NCBI RefSeq assembly: GCF_042646205.1
Contig: NZ_JBHRTF010000006.1
Span: 434,001-498,000 of the forward strand
Reading direction: 5' to 3'
Length of the DNA: 64,000 nucleotides
Origin: Cellvibrio fontiphilus_A
GTDB taxonomy: Bacteria; Pseudomonadota; Gammaproteobacteria; Pseudomonadales; Cellvibrionaceae
Part shown: positions 9,416 through 18,145 of the stretch, one piece after another
How positions within the stretch are numbered: position 1 is the first letter of the stretch
Layout: the number at the start of each line of letters is the position of its first letter
Notes under the pieces: model-generated
Seen by the model: only the letters and a program-made list of their open reading frames with translations
Told to the model about the DNA's origin: nothing
Database searches by the model: none
Translations under genes and position numbers: made by a program

Positions 9416-9913
9416 TTATGCCAGCGCTTTTAACGCCGCATCATAATTAGGCTCGTGGGCCACTTCACTGACCAGCTCTGTATGCAGCACTTTGCCATCT
9501 TCACCCAGCACTACTACAGCGCGGGCGGTCAATCCAGTCAGCGGGCCGTCAACCAGCTTTACACCGTAATCACTTGCGAAGTTGGAGCGGAACGCAGAGG
9601 CAGGGATAACCTTATCCAGACCTTCTGCACCGCAAAAGCGCGCCAAAGCAAACGGTAAATCTTGTGAGGCACACACCACAACAGTATTTTCCATTGCGCT
9701 GGCTTGTGCATTAAATGTGCGTACCGATTGGGCGCAGGTAGGTGTGTCGACGCTGGGGAAAATATTCAATACAACGCGCTTGCCCGCCAAATCACCCAAA
9801 GAAACTTCAGAGAGATCGGTTTTTACCAACTTGAATTCGGGAGCCTTAGAGCCAGCTGCTGGCAGGTTGCCGTTAGTGTTGAATGGATTTCCTTTGAGGG
9901 TCACTGTTGCCAT
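9416..9913 (-). CDS. tpx: Thiol peroxidase Tpx (2-Cys peroxiredoxin)
   Basis: A 165-residue peroxiredoxin of the Tpx class that reduces hydrogen peroxide and preferably alkyl hydroperoxides using thioredoxin, in the cytoplasm or periplasm. The peroxidatic Cys60 sits in NIFPSVDTPTCA and the resolving Cys94 in RFCGAEGLD, the positions expected for the family, and the C terminus DGPLTGLTARAVVV is characteristic. The length matches E. coli Tpx (168 residues). Monocistronic, with its own terminator; no OxyR site was evident to me. A stress-protection role fits with dps further along. Confidence 0.96.
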   Translation of the reverse strand: MATVTLKGNPFNTNGNLPAAGSKAPEFKLVKTDLSEVSLGDLAGKRVVLNIFPSVDTPTCAQSVRTFNAQASAMENTVVVCASQDLPFALARFCGAEGLDKVIPASAFRSNFASDYGVKLVDGPLTGLTARAVVVLGEDGKVLHTELVSEVAHEPNYDAALKALA

Positions 9914-10137
9914 AAATAATGCTCCTGAGCGTTTAGGTGTGTTTGATAGGTAAAACGTTAAACAAGCCTAGTTGATAGTGGCGCAAAAGGGAATTGCAAT
10001 GAGCGACAGCAAAATAAAATCTTTGCTTTACCTCAACTTAATGCCAGTTTTAAAGATATTCCACGAAGCAGGCTTTTGTGTTGTTGTAAAAATTCCGCCT
10101 TGCATTGGCGATACAAAGTGATGATAATGCGCGCCTC

Positions 10138-10166
10138 TTGCGATGCCGCACTCAGTTCGGTAGATA
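10138..10166 (+). promoter_or_regulatory. Candidate sigma-70 promoter of the 4.5S RNA gene
   Basis: TTGCGA (10138-10143) and TAGATA (10161-10166) are separated by 17 bases and would start transcription near 10173, just before the SRP RNA. A second candidate pair, TTGCAT and GATAAT, also 17 bases apart, lies about 35 bases upstream. Neither is perfect, so which one is used is a guess. Confidence 0.35.
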
Positions 10167-10181
10167 TTCGCAGGCTGCTAT

Positions 10182-10290
<109 letters not shown>

Positions 10291-10462
10291 ACCCATATCC
10301 CCACGTAATCTTCTCCGTTGTTTTGTCGCTTTTTCATCCAAAACCTTGCTTCGCCCAGTGATTGTTTGTTTTCGCTTTGGTATTTATTTCCGCTAGTGGC
10401 GGCTATAATCGCGCCCTGTTTTTGCAATACCCAGACTTCACTTATCAAGAGCAGCAATTGGC

Positions 10463-12418
10463 ATGAGCTATCAAGTTCTGGCGCGCAAATGGCGTCCACG
10501 TGTATTCCGCGAAATGGTTGGGCAGGAGCATGTTCTACAAGCCCTGATTAATGCACTGGATCACAACCGTCTACATCACGCCTATTTGTTCACCGGCACC
10601 CGCGGGGTGGGTAAAACCACTATTGCTCGTATTCTTGCAAAATGCCTGAATTGCGAAACTGGCGTTAGCTCTGAGCCTTGCGGTCAATGCGCCAGCTGCC
10701 GAGAGATCGCTGAAGGTCGGTTTGTTGATTTGATTGAAGTGGATGCTGCTTCGCGCACTAAAGTAGAAGATACCCGTGAGCTGCTTGAGAATGTTCAATA
10801 CGCCCCCACTCGTGGCCGCTACAAGGTCTACCTGATTGACGAAGTGCATATGCTCTCCAACAGCAGTTTTAATGCACTGCTCAAGACCCTGGAAGAGCCA
10901 CCGCCCCACGTAAAGTTTTTGCTGGCGACCACTGACCCGCAAAAGCTGCCCATGACAATCCTGTCGCGCTGTTTGCAATTCAACCTCAAGAACATGAACC
11001 CCGAGCGTATTGTTCAGCATTTGAAATTTGTGCTGAATGAAGAGCTGGTTCCTTTCGAGGAGTCTGCACTTTGGCATTTGGGGCGTGCGGCAGATGGCAG
11101 TATGCGCGATGCGATGAGCCTTACCGATCAGGCTATCGCCTATGGTTCCGGCAAAATTACTGAATCTGAAGTCAGTGCCATGCTCGGCACTATTGATCAA
11201 ACAGCGGTATACGACATAGTTAATGCCCTGGCTTCGTTGGATGGCAGATCGGTACTTGCGGCGGTTGAGCGCATGTCTGAGCAGGCGCCGGATTACGCCA
11301 GCGCAATCGCCGAAATGTTGGCGGTATTACATCGGATTGCCATTGCCCAAGCATTGCCTGAAGCCGTGGATAACAGTCATGGTGATCGCGAGCGCATCAT
11401 GCAATTGGCGCAACAATTACCAGCAGAAGATGTGCAGCTTTTTTACCAGACTGCGTTATTGGGGCGCCGCGATTTACCCCTCGCGCCCGATCCGCGGGCC
11501 GGATTTGAAATGGTTTTGTTGCGGATGTTGGCATTCAAACCCCAGGGGGTGATCGACATGCCAACCCAAGCCTTGCCGGCATCAAATGCTGTCGCACAAC
11601 CCAAAGCGTCCCCCATGAGTGTGATGCCTCCTGTTGCCCAGCCGGTTGCGCAGGAGGGTACTGGAGCAATCGCAGCAGACATTGTCAATCAGTCAATGGC
11701 TGCCAGCCCGACAGCAAGTCAGGCTGCGCCTGTTGCTGAGGTACCAAATGCGCATTCTATTGCCACCGCAGCTCCGTCAGCGCCGGTCTATGCGGCGGAT
11801 GAGCCTCCTGCGATGGATGCCGGCTACAACGCCCCGATTGATGAAGATTATGTCCCCGCCGCTGAAGATGAATACGAGCCAGTTCCGGCCTATTTTGAAA
11901 CGCCTTCACTGACTGCGCCCGAGGTAATCGAGCCAAAAAAGCCTGAGGCGGCTCAGCCGCCGGTAGCGGCTTTGGTCAATGAGCCGGCAAAGGCTCCAGC
12001 ACCAAAAAGTTTACGCAAAGTACCCTATGAGCAGGCGGGCCCCGCGGATTGGACCGAAATTTATTTGGGCCTGGGTGTGACCGGTATTTTGCAAAGCACT
12101 GTGGCAAATTGTCAGCTGGTAAAGCGTCAGGGCAATGAATTCTTTTTTGTGTTGGATGAGGCCAATAGCACCTTGTTTGATATAAGCCACGAAAAACGAT
12201 TGGCTGATTTATTGGGCGACTATTTTGTTGAGCCGGTGCGTGTGCATATCCAGCTGGGGCAAGTGACAGCAGAAACCCCGTCTATGATGGCGATTCGCTT
12301 GCGCGCAGAGCGATTACAGGATGCCATTCATGCGATAAAAAATGATCCCATTGTGCAGCAGCTGATCACCCAGTTTGGTGCGAGTTTGCGCGAAGATACA
12401 ATTCAACCGGTTAGCTGA
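10463..12418 (+). CDS. dnaX: DNA polymerase III subunits tau and gamma
   Basis: The 651-residue tau subunit of the clamp loader. The N terminus MSYQVLARKWRPRVF, Walker A GTRGVGKT (45-52), a four-Cys zinc module (CLNC ... CGQCASC), Walker B LIDEVHML, sensor ATTDPQKLP and arginine finger region SRCLQF are all present. A low-complexity Ala/Pro/Glu linker (about 360-510) separates the ATPase from the C-terminal domain that binds the polymerase alpha subunit. A -1 frameshift signal in the linker (11921-11961) would give a shorter gamma protein of 494 residues. It heads the dnaX-ybaB-recR operon. Confidence 0.97.
   Translation: MSYQVLARKWRPRVFREMVGQEHVLQALINALDHNRLHHAYLFTGTRGVGKTTIARILAKCLNCETGVSSEPCGQCASCREIAEGRFVDLIEVDAASRTKVEDTRELLENVQYAPTRGRYKVYLIDEVHMLSNSSFNALLKTLEEPPPHVKFLLATTDPQKLPMTILSRCLQFNLKNMNPERIVQHLKFVLNEELVPFEESALWHLGRAADGSMRDAMSLTDQAIAYGSGKITESEVSAMLGTIDQTAVYDIVNALASLDGRSVLAAVERMSEQAPDYASAIAEMLAVLHRIAIAQALPEAVDNSHGDRERIMQLAQQLPAEDVQLFYQTALLGRRDLPLAPDPRAGFEMVLLRMLAFKPQGVIDMPTQALPASNAVAQPKASPMSVMPPVAQPVAQEGTGAIAADIVNQSMAASPTASQAAPVAEVPNAHSIATAAPSAPVYAADEPPAMDAGYNAPIDEDYVPAAEDEYEPVPAYFETPSLTAPEVIEPKKPEAAQPPVAALVNEPAKAPAPKSLRKVPYEQAGPADWTEIYLGLGVTGILQSTVANCQLVKRQGNEFFFVLDEANSTLFDISHEKRLADLLGDYFVEPVRVHIQLGQVTAETPSMMAIRLRAERLQDAIHAIKNDPIVQQLITQFGASLREDTIQPVS
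11921..11961 (+). promoter_or_regulatory. Programmed -1 ribosomal frameshift site in dnaX
   Basis: The heptamer A AAA AAG lies at 11935-11941 in the zero frame (codons CCA AAA AAG). An internal Shine-Dalgarno-like GAGG (11921-11924) lies 10 bases upstream. A six-pair GC hairpin, GGCGGC (11947-11952) with GCCGCC (11956-11961), starts five bases downstream. Slippage by -1 gives one Ala codon and then TGA at 11944-11946, so gamma would be 494 residues. This matches the E. coli dnaX signal element by element; frameshifting itself is inferred. Confidence 0.85.
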
Positions 12419-12478
12419 TTTTGTTGTTTTACTATTCAACCACATCAATATTCTCAAAAACTTTCAAGAGAGGACGCT

Positions 12479-12799
12479 ATGCAAGGTCTTGGTGATTTAA
12501 TGAAACAAGCCCAGCAAATGCAGGCCAACATGCAGAAAATGCAGGAAGAGCTTGCCAACGCTGAAGTTAAAGGTGAATCCGGTGCGGGTTTGGTGTCGGT
12601 AGTGATGAACGGCCGTCACGACGTCAAACGCGTAAATATCGATGCCAGTTTGATGAGTGAAGACAAAGAGATGTTGGAAGATTTGCTTGCTGCGGCGGTA
12701 AACGATGCGGTTCGCAAAGTAGAAGCCCAGAGCCGCAGCCACATGGAAAAAATGACTGCCGGTATGGGAATTCCCCCCGGTTTTAAAATGCCATTTTAA
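12479..12799 (+). CDS. ybaB: YbaB/EbfC nucleoid-associated protein
   Basis: A 106-residue protein starting MQGLGDLMKQAQQMQ, with the Met/Gln-rich helix, the central GAGLVSVVMNGRHDVKRV strands and the C-terminal helix and G-I-P-P-G-F tail of the YbaB family. The family forms dimers that bind DNA and coat the nucleoid; a link to recombination repair is suggested by its constant position between dnaX and recR, as here. AGAGG lies just upstream of the ATG. It follows dnaX by 60 bases and precedes recR by 36 bases. Confidence 0.96.
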   Translation: MQGLGDLMKQAQQMQANMQKMQEELANAEVKGESGAGLVSVVMNGRHDVKRVNIDASLMSEDKEMLEDLLAAAVNDAVRKVEAQSRSHMEKMTAGMGIPPGFKMPF

Positions 12800-12835
12800 T
12801 ACCTGCAATTTTTATTGACTGAGTAGCTTTTTTAT

Positions 12836-13429
12836 ATGTTCAGCCCTTTGATAGATGAGCTTATGGCGTCTCTGCGCTGCCTGCCCGGTGTTGGCCCCAA
12901 ATCTGCCCAGCGCATGGCGTTACATTTGCTGGAGCGTGATCGCGCAGGCGCTGAACGTCTCTCGCTCAGTTTGAAAAAAGCTGTTGAGGGGGTGGGGCGC
13001 TGCACCCGTTGTCGCACACTTACTGAGCAGGCCCACTGCGGTATTTGTGCGAATACCAGACGCGATAACAGTTTGTTATGCGTGGTGGAAACCCCGGGCG
13101 ATGTGTTGGCGATTGAACAGGCGGGAACCTATCAGGGAAAATATTTTGTATTGCTCGGACACCTATCGCCTATTGATGGTATTGGCCCTGAAGATATTGG
13201 TGTCGATCAACTAATAACCTTGTTGCAGCAGGAGCCAATCACCGAGGTGATTCTTGCGACCAACCCCACCGTAGAAGGTGAGGCGACGGCTTATTACATC
13301 AGTGAGCGCGCCAAAAATCTCAATGTCACTGTCTCGCGTATTGCTCACGGTGTTCCCCTCGGTGGCGAGTTGGAATTTATCGATGGCGGTACTCTGGCAC
13401 ACGCTTTTTCTTCCCGCAGAAGTTTGTAA
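12836..13429 (+). CDS. recR: Recombination mediator RecR
   Basis: A 197-residue RecR. The N-terminal helix-hairpin-helix (LRCLPGVGPKSAQRMA), the zinc finger CTRC ... CGIC (about residues 57-72), the Toprim domain (LLCVVETPGDVLAIE) and the C-terminal PLGGELEFIDGGTLAHAF motif are all visible. With RecO it loads RecA onto SSB-coated single-stranded gaps. It is the third gene of the dnaX-ybaB-recR unit; the next gene, rnd, starts five bases after its stop codon, so read-through into rnd is likely. Confidence 0.97.
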   Translation: MFSPLIDELMASLRCLPGVGPKSAQRMALHLLERDRAGAERLSLSLKKAVEGVGRCTRCRTLTEQAHCGICANTRRDNSLLCVVETPGDVLAIEQAGTYQGKYFVLLGHLSPIDGIGPEDIGVDQLITLLQQEPITEVILATNPTVEGEATAYYISERAKNLNVTVSRIAHGVPLGGELEFIDGGTLAHAFSSRRSL

Positions 13430-13434
13430 TTTTA

Positions 13435-14589
13435 ATGTTGATACCTACAGAACCTATTTGGGTTGATCAGGATGATCAACTCGCTGAGCTTTGCGCACGC
13501 TGGCAGCAACAAGCAGCATTGGCGATTGATACTGAATTTATGCGCAGCGATACCTTTTACCCCATCGCTGGGTTATTGCAAATCGGCGATGGCAAGGGTT
13601 GTTATTTGATCGACCCGCTGGCCATTAATTCACTTGAGCCTTTGCGCGAATTGCTGTTAAACCCCGGTGTCACCAAGGTGCTGCACTCCTGCTCGGAAGA
13701 CCTTGAAGTATTCCAGCGCTGGTTGGGAATAGTGCCCGCGCCGCTTTTTGATACCCAAGTAGCGGCGGCTTTTGCTGGCTTGGGTTTTGGTATGGGCTAC
13801 GCGAATTTGATTAAAAACTTACTTGGCATTGAAATTCCCAAAGAAGAAACCCGATCCGATTGGTTACAGCGCCCGCTCAGTGCAGCGCAATTGAAATATG
13901 CAGCGCTGGATGTTGCTCATATGCTGATTGTGTACGGCAAGTTGTTGCAGTTGTTAAAAGCCAACGAGCGTTTGGAGTGGGTTAAAAACGATTGTGCTGA
14001 TTTGGTTGCCAATGCGCGCAAGGCCGATGATTTTAGCGATGCCTATCAAAAAGTGGGTTTTGCCTGGAAATTGCGCGAACAGGAGTTGGCCGTTTTAAAA
14101 GCCTTGTGTATTTGGCGTGAAACGGAAGCGCGCAGCCGCAACATTCCCCGCAATCGATTAATTAAAGAAGCTTCGCTGTGGGAAATCGCGCGCAAAAAAA
14201 TTCAGGATGCTGCGCAGTTGCAACGTGTAGCGGATATCCCTTCGCGCACCTTAAAAAATGATACTGAGACTATTCTAAAAATAGTGGCCGATGTATTGGC
14301 ACAAGATCCTTCGACCTGGCCAGAGCGTCTTGATCCGCCTTTGGCGCAAAGTGAAGGGCCTCTGATGAAGGCGCTAAAAAATTTCGTGCGGGAATTTGCT
14401 GAGCAAACGCAATTACCGGCCGAAGTGTTGATTCGCAAAAAAGATTACGAATTTATCGTTCGCTCGGGCATGAATGGCGGTCAATACAGTTTACCCGCCC
14501 GCCTGCTGGGGTGGCGCCACCCATTGATTGGTGAAGGTTTATTGCATATCGCCCGGCAACAACTGATTCAAAAAGGTGAATCCCTGTGA
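13435..14589 (+). CDS. rnd: Ribonuclease D
   Basis: A 384-residue 3'-5' exoribonuclease for tRNA 3' maturation. The DEDDy exonuclease domain (about 1-190) shows IDTEFMRSDTF, HSCSEDLEVF and the YAALD motif carrying the catalytic Tyr and Asp. An HRDC domain follows (about 210-290: KALCIWRETEARSRNIPRNRLIKEASLWEIA is its core) and a second degenerate HRDC-like region occupies the C terminus, as in E. coli RNase D. It starts five bases after recR without an obvious ribosome-binding site, suggesting coupling, and overlaps ycgL by four bases (GTGA). Confidence 0.95.
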   Translation: MLIPTEPIWVDQDDQLAELCARWQQQAALAIDTEFMRSDTFYPIAGLLQIGDGKGCYLIDPLAINSLEPLRELLLNPGVTKVLHSCSEDLEVFQRWLGIVPAPLFDTQVAAAFAGLGFGMGYANLIKNLLGIEIPKEETRSDWLQRPLSAAQLKYAALDVAHMLIVYGKLLQLLKANERLEWVKNDCADLVANARKADDFSDAYQKVGFAWKLREQELAVLKALCIWRETEARSRNIPRNRLIKEASLWEIARKKIQDAAQLQRVADIPSRTLKNDTETILKIVADVLAQDPSTWPERLDPPLAQSEGPLMKALKNFVREFAEQTQLPAEVLIRKKDYEFIVRSGMNGGQYSLPARLLGWRHPLIGEGLLHIARQQLIQKGESL

Positions 14590-14882
14590 AAATAATTTGT
14601 GAAATTTATCGCAGCCCCAAGGAGGAGGGCATGTATTTGTATGTGAAGAAGGATGAGGGTTTAACCCGTGTACCAGAAGATTTATTAAAGTTGTTCGGAC
14701 GTCCGCAACAGGCGATGGTGTTGTTGTTAACGCCGGGTAAAAAACTGGCCCATGCGAGTGTGGAAAAGGTGGCAGAGAGTTTGGAAACTCAAGGATTTTA
14801 TTTGCAATTGCCGCCGCGTAACGAACGCGACCCGGAAGCGGAGCGCCTGCGCGCACTTAATTCCAAATTGTCGGGCCACTAA
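14586..14882 (+). CDS. ycgL: YcgL domain-containing protein
   Basis: A 98-residue cytoplasmic protein starting with GTG inside the last codons of rnd (four-base overlap). It has the YcgL signature: IICEIYRSPKEEGMYLYV, an LLKLFG segment and a C-terminal ETQGFYLQLPP motif. The molecular role is not established; the family is restricted mainly to Gammaproteobacteria and is conserved in this rnd-ycgL-ycgN order. A small RNA-related or regulatory role is only a guess from the neighbourhood. Confidence 0.93.
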   Translation: MKIICEIYRSPKEEGMYLYVKKDEGLTRVPEDLLKLFGRPQQAMVLLLTPGKKLAHASVEKVAESLETQGFYLQLPPRNERDPEAERLRALNSKLSGH

Positions 14883-14913
14883 CTTTCCACTTGGGTATTT
14901 GATCGGGCAACTT

Positions 14914-15357
14914 ATGGCTCAACAGGTTTTTTGGCAGCGTAAAACCCTTCAGGAAATGTCGCCAGAGGAGTTTGAATCGCTCTGCGATGGATGCGGCAAA
15001 TGTTGCCTGCATAAATTGGAAGACGAAGACACCGGCGATGTGTATTACACCAAGGTTGCCTGCCGCTATTTGGATCATGACAGCTGCCGCTGTCAGGAAT
15101 ACACTGATCGGCAGCAATTGGTAGAGGCGTGCGCGGTACTGACGCCAGAAACCGTAGCGGAAACCTATTGGCTGCCCGAAACTTGCGCTTATCGCCTGAT
15201 CGCAGAGGGCATCCCACTGTTTGACTGGCATCCTCTGGTGTCTGGCGACCCCAATTCCGTACACAGTGCAGGCATATCGGTGGCGGGCCGTGTGGTGCAT
15301 GAGCAGGATGTTAATCCTGATGATTTTGAAGATTACGTTATCCGTTGGGTTAACTAA
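14914..15357 (+). CDS. ycgN: YcgN family cysteine-cluster protein
   Basis: A 147-residue UPF0260/YcgN protein, relative of the YkgJ (CxxCxxCC) family. The cluster CDGCGKCCLH and the downstream CRYLDHDSCRC and CAYRL cysteines could bind zinc or an iron-sulfur centre; no activity is established. The ATG at 14914 gives the family N terminus (MAQQVFWQRKTLQEMSPEEFE), so in-frame codons upstream that run into ycgL were left out. It lies 31 bases after ycgL in the same orientation. Confidence 0.92.
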   Translation: MAQQVFWQRKTLQEMSPEEFESLCDGCGKCCLHKLEDEDTGDVYYTKVACRYLDHDSCRCQEYTDRQQLVEACAVLTPETVAETYWLPETCAYRLIAEGIPLFDWHPLVSGDPNSVHSAGISVAGRVVHEQDVNPDDFEDYVIRWVN

Positions 15358-15397
15358 CCATGGGGTGTTGGAACACCGTCCTTAAGGAGATTCCACT

Positions 15398-15916
15398 GTG
15401 GAAAATATGACAGATTACCAATATGCCTGGGGCTTGTACCTGATAGGTGCAACGGGTTGTACCCTTGCTGCCTGGCTGTTATTTCGTGGATGGGGAAGGG
15501 CAGTCACGCATTTTTTTGTGATTACCGTGATGGTGATTTTATTTACTCCCTATGCCATAGATCCAGAAACCATGACTATGGCTCCTGCCATCTACTCCAT
15601 GCTGTTCGGCTTTTTGGATGGCGGTTTTATGAGTATTAAACCTATTCTTAAGCTGCTGCTTGGTATCTGGGGCAGCGCTTTGATTGTGTCGTTGATTTAC
15701 CAGCTGTTAACGCGTAACCGCCACAGCACTCGCCATCAAGCGGCTGATGTTTACTCGCGGCAATCGCGCCGCAGCACCTATGCTCAGGATGATGAACCGG
15801 AGTTTGACTACGATGCACCAGCACGGCGCTCTAACTCCAACCGCGGTTTAAGTCGCGAGGAGCGAATTGCACGGGATGAATTATTGCGCGAGGAGCCAAT
15901 TCGCGCGATTCGTTAG
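15398..15916 (+). CDS. Conserved small inner-membrane protein, unknown function
   Basis: A 172-residue protein I do not recognise by name. About four hydrophobic segments cover residues 10-105 (starting AWGLYLIGATGCTLAAWLL), followed by a charged, Arg- and Ser-rich cytoplasmic tail with the sequence LSREERIARDELLREEP. The GTG start has an excellent AAGGAG eight bases upstream; an ATG three codons later is also possible. It closes the rnd-ycgL-ycgN cluster and is followed by a strong terminator. Similar small proteins follow ycgN in pseudomonads, but I cannot assign a function. Confidence 0.82.
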   Translation: MENMTDYQYAWGLYLIGATGCTLAAWLLFRGWGRAVTHFFVITVMVILFTPYAIDPETMTMAPAIYSMLFGFLDGGFMSIKPILKLLLGIWGSALIVSLIYQLLTRNRHSTRHQAADVYSRQSRRSTYAQDDEPEFDYDAPARRSNSNRGLSREERIARDELLREEPIRAIR

Positions 15917-15962
15917 TGAATCGTTATTTCGCCTTTTGTTTTTCTGCGATGTGTCCAATACC

Positions 15963-15990
15963 AAAAAGCCAGCAAGTTTGCTGGCTTTTT
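15963..15990 (+). terminator. Rho-independent terminator after the ycgN cluster
   Basis: A near-perfect 13-base inverted repeat (15963-15975 with 15978-15990) built on GCCAGC/GCTGGC and flanked by A and T runs. Confidence 0.85.
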
Positions 15991-16138
15991 GCGTTTTTTG
16001 ACGTCCAATTTACCCTGAACATTTGGTTATAAATGGCGAATTGGAGCCTAGCTGCTATAACTAATGGCAATATCGCCGGTAAAACAGCTGTATTCGCCGG
16101 TTTCCCGAATTGAGTATCCGTTTTTAGTGGAAAAGCCC

Positions 16139-18145
16139 ATGCAACAATTTCTGTGTTACTGGTTGGCTGTATGTGCGCTGGTCGCCCCGATGTGTAGCGC
16201 TGGCGAAGCAAATACACCTAAACCATCCGATGTGCGGGTAGTGATTGATATATCGGGCAGTATGAAAAAAACTGACCCCACCAACCTGCGCAAACCAGCG
16301 GTGGATTTAATTGTGCGCTTGCTGCCAGATCAGAGTAAGGCAGGCATCTGGACCTTCGGCCAATCAGTAAACATGCTGGTGCCACACAGGGTTGTGGATG
16401 CGCAATGGCGCACTGAGGGAACAAATAAAGCCAAGGCAATCAATTCTGTGGCCATGTTTACTAACATAGGCGCCGCATTGGAGGCGGCTGCGGCTGACTA
16501 CGCCGCGCCTTCAAATGACTACAACCGCCATCTGATTTTGTTGACCGACGGTGTTGTCGATATCAATAAAGAGGCAATGGTCAACCTCAATGAACGCAAA
16601 CGCATACTCACCGAATTACTGCCGGCCTTAAAAGCCTCTGACTATCGCATACACACCATCGCACTTTCCGCTGATGCCGATCAGGAGCTGATGAAAAAAC
16701 TATCCATTGCAACCGATGGGGTGTTTGAAGTTGCCGATACGGCCGACGAATTAATGGCGACGTTTTTACGTATATTTGATCAAGCTGTGCCTGCCGAGCG
16801 GGTTCCCCTTGATGAAAATGGCTTTTTAGTGGACAGCAGTATTCAGGAGTTCACTGCCCTTATATTTCGTCGCGCAGAGGTTCCGGCATCGGTCATTATT
16901 GCGCCGGATGGCAAAGAATATTCCGCGACCGACCCAGCCAATAACGTTACCTGGTATCGCACCGATAAATACGACCTTATTACGGTTCAGCAGCCTGCCG
17001 CTGGGCAATGGAAAGTAAAAACCGAGATGGCGCCCGGCAGCCGGGTGACGGTAGTCAGTAATTTGCAATTGCTCGTTGAGCCGCTCAAAAGCAATATCAA
17101 ACCCAATCAAACTCTTGATCTGGTTTATTCCTTTGTCGCCAATAAAGAAACAGTCACCAATAAAGACTTTTTGAATTTATTGACTGGTGAAGCCTTTATT
17201 ACTTCTGCCAAGAGTAAGGAAAGCAGAACAATTTCCCTGACAGCTCCCGCTGATGAAAAGGGAATATTTGCCGGTCAGTTGGATGGCTTCAGTGACTTGG
17301 GCGCCCACGACATAAAAATCCTTATCGATGGCAAAACCTTCAAACGTGAGTTTGTTCATCGTGTAAATGTCAGTGAGTCTGCGTTTCGTGTGGAGAAGCG
17401 TATCGATGAAGCCGAAGGCAAAAAAACCTATGTTTATACGGCATCAGCGGATCTTGAACTGGTAGATGTGAATGCCACCAAGGTGACGGCTGTTATCAAG
17501 AATTCCCAAGGCAATAATCTGGAGCGTGAGCTTCATGCGATTGAGCAGTCGCGCTGGGAGTTCTCGTTCTCGCCAGTAGAAGTGGCGCGTTACAACATTT
17601 CCATGCAGGTAACAGGGGCTCAACTGGACGGCAGCCCTTTACAGGAAACTATTGTGTTGGATGATTTTGCCTACCCCGATGAAGCCAGTCTTTTGGCGGG
17701 TCAGGCTGCGTCCAGTGAGGTCAGTGCCGAGTCTTCTGCTGCGGCAAGTGAAGCAGCCGCTGAGGTTATGGAAGCGCCGGCGAGTGATAAGTCGTCCAAT
17801 ACCTTGATCTATGTGGCGATAGGTTTGGCCAATTTATTAGTGCTGGTGTTGGGTTTTGTCGCCTATAGGGTAATTGCTGGCAAAGGGCATAAAGACGAAC
17901 TGGCAGAAATGGAGAAAACCTTGAACACCTCCGCGGCCGATCTTAGCAAGAGTGCTAAGGAAAAAGCGGCAACTGCAACTGCCCCCGCAGCGGCGCAGGC
18001 CGGCATGCCTGCTTCAGAAAGTTCAGCGATGCCAGGGATGGAAGACAATTCGGGAATGGATTTGTCCATGCCGGATGATTTGATGGCTGATAATCTGTTC
18101 CCGCTGGATAATATGGAAGAAGACAGCAACAAAGATAAATCCTGA
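16139..18145 (+). CDS. Membrane-anchored von Willebrand factor A domain protein
   Basis: A 668-residue protein with a signal peptide (FLCYWLAVCALVAPMCSA), a VWA domain (about 32-230) with a MIDAS motif DISGSMKK, conserved T and a LLTDGVVD segment, then two or three beta-sandwich-like domains, an Ala/Ser-rich linker and one membrane helix near residue 560 (LIYVAIGLANLLVLVLGFVAY) with a short acidic cytoplasmic tail. This fits the TIGR03503-like group of Gammaproteobacteria; its role is unknown. Metal-dependent protein binding in the periplasm is the inference. The ATG at 16139 is chosen because GGAAAAG precedes it and the signal peptide begins there. Its stop codon overlaps the start of the next gene by one base. 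Confidence 0.85.
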   Translation: MQQFLCYWLAVCALVAPMCSAGEANTPKPSDVRVVIDISGSMKKTDPTNLRKPAVDLIVRLLPDQSKAGIWTFGQSVNMLVPHRVVDAQWRTEGTNKAKAINSVAMFTNIGAALEAAAADYAAPSNDYNRHLILLTDGVVDINKEAMVNLNERKRILTELLPALKASDYRIHTIALSADADQELMKKLSIATDGVFEVADTADELMATFLRIFDQAVPAERVPLDENGFLVDSSIQEFTALIFRRAEVPASVIIAPDGKEYSATDPANNVTWYRTDKYDLITVQQPAAGQWKVKTEMAPGSRVTVVSNLQLLVEPLKSNIKPNQTLDLVYSFVANKETVTNKDFLNLLTGEAFITSAKSKESRTISLTAPADEKGIFAGQLDGFSDLGAHDIKILIDGKTFKREFVHRVNVSESAFRVEKRIDEAEGKKTYVYTASADLELVDVNATKVTAVIKNSQGNNLERELHAIEQSRWEFSFSPVEVARYNISMQVTGAQLDGSPLQETIVLDDFAYPDEASLLAGQAASSEVSAESSAAASEAAAEVMEAPASDKSSNTLIYVAIGLANLLVLVLGFVAYRVIAGKGHKDELAEMEKTLNTSAADLSKSAKEKAATATAPAAAQAGMPASESSAMPGMEDNSGMDLSMPDDLMADNLFPLDNMEEDSNKDKS

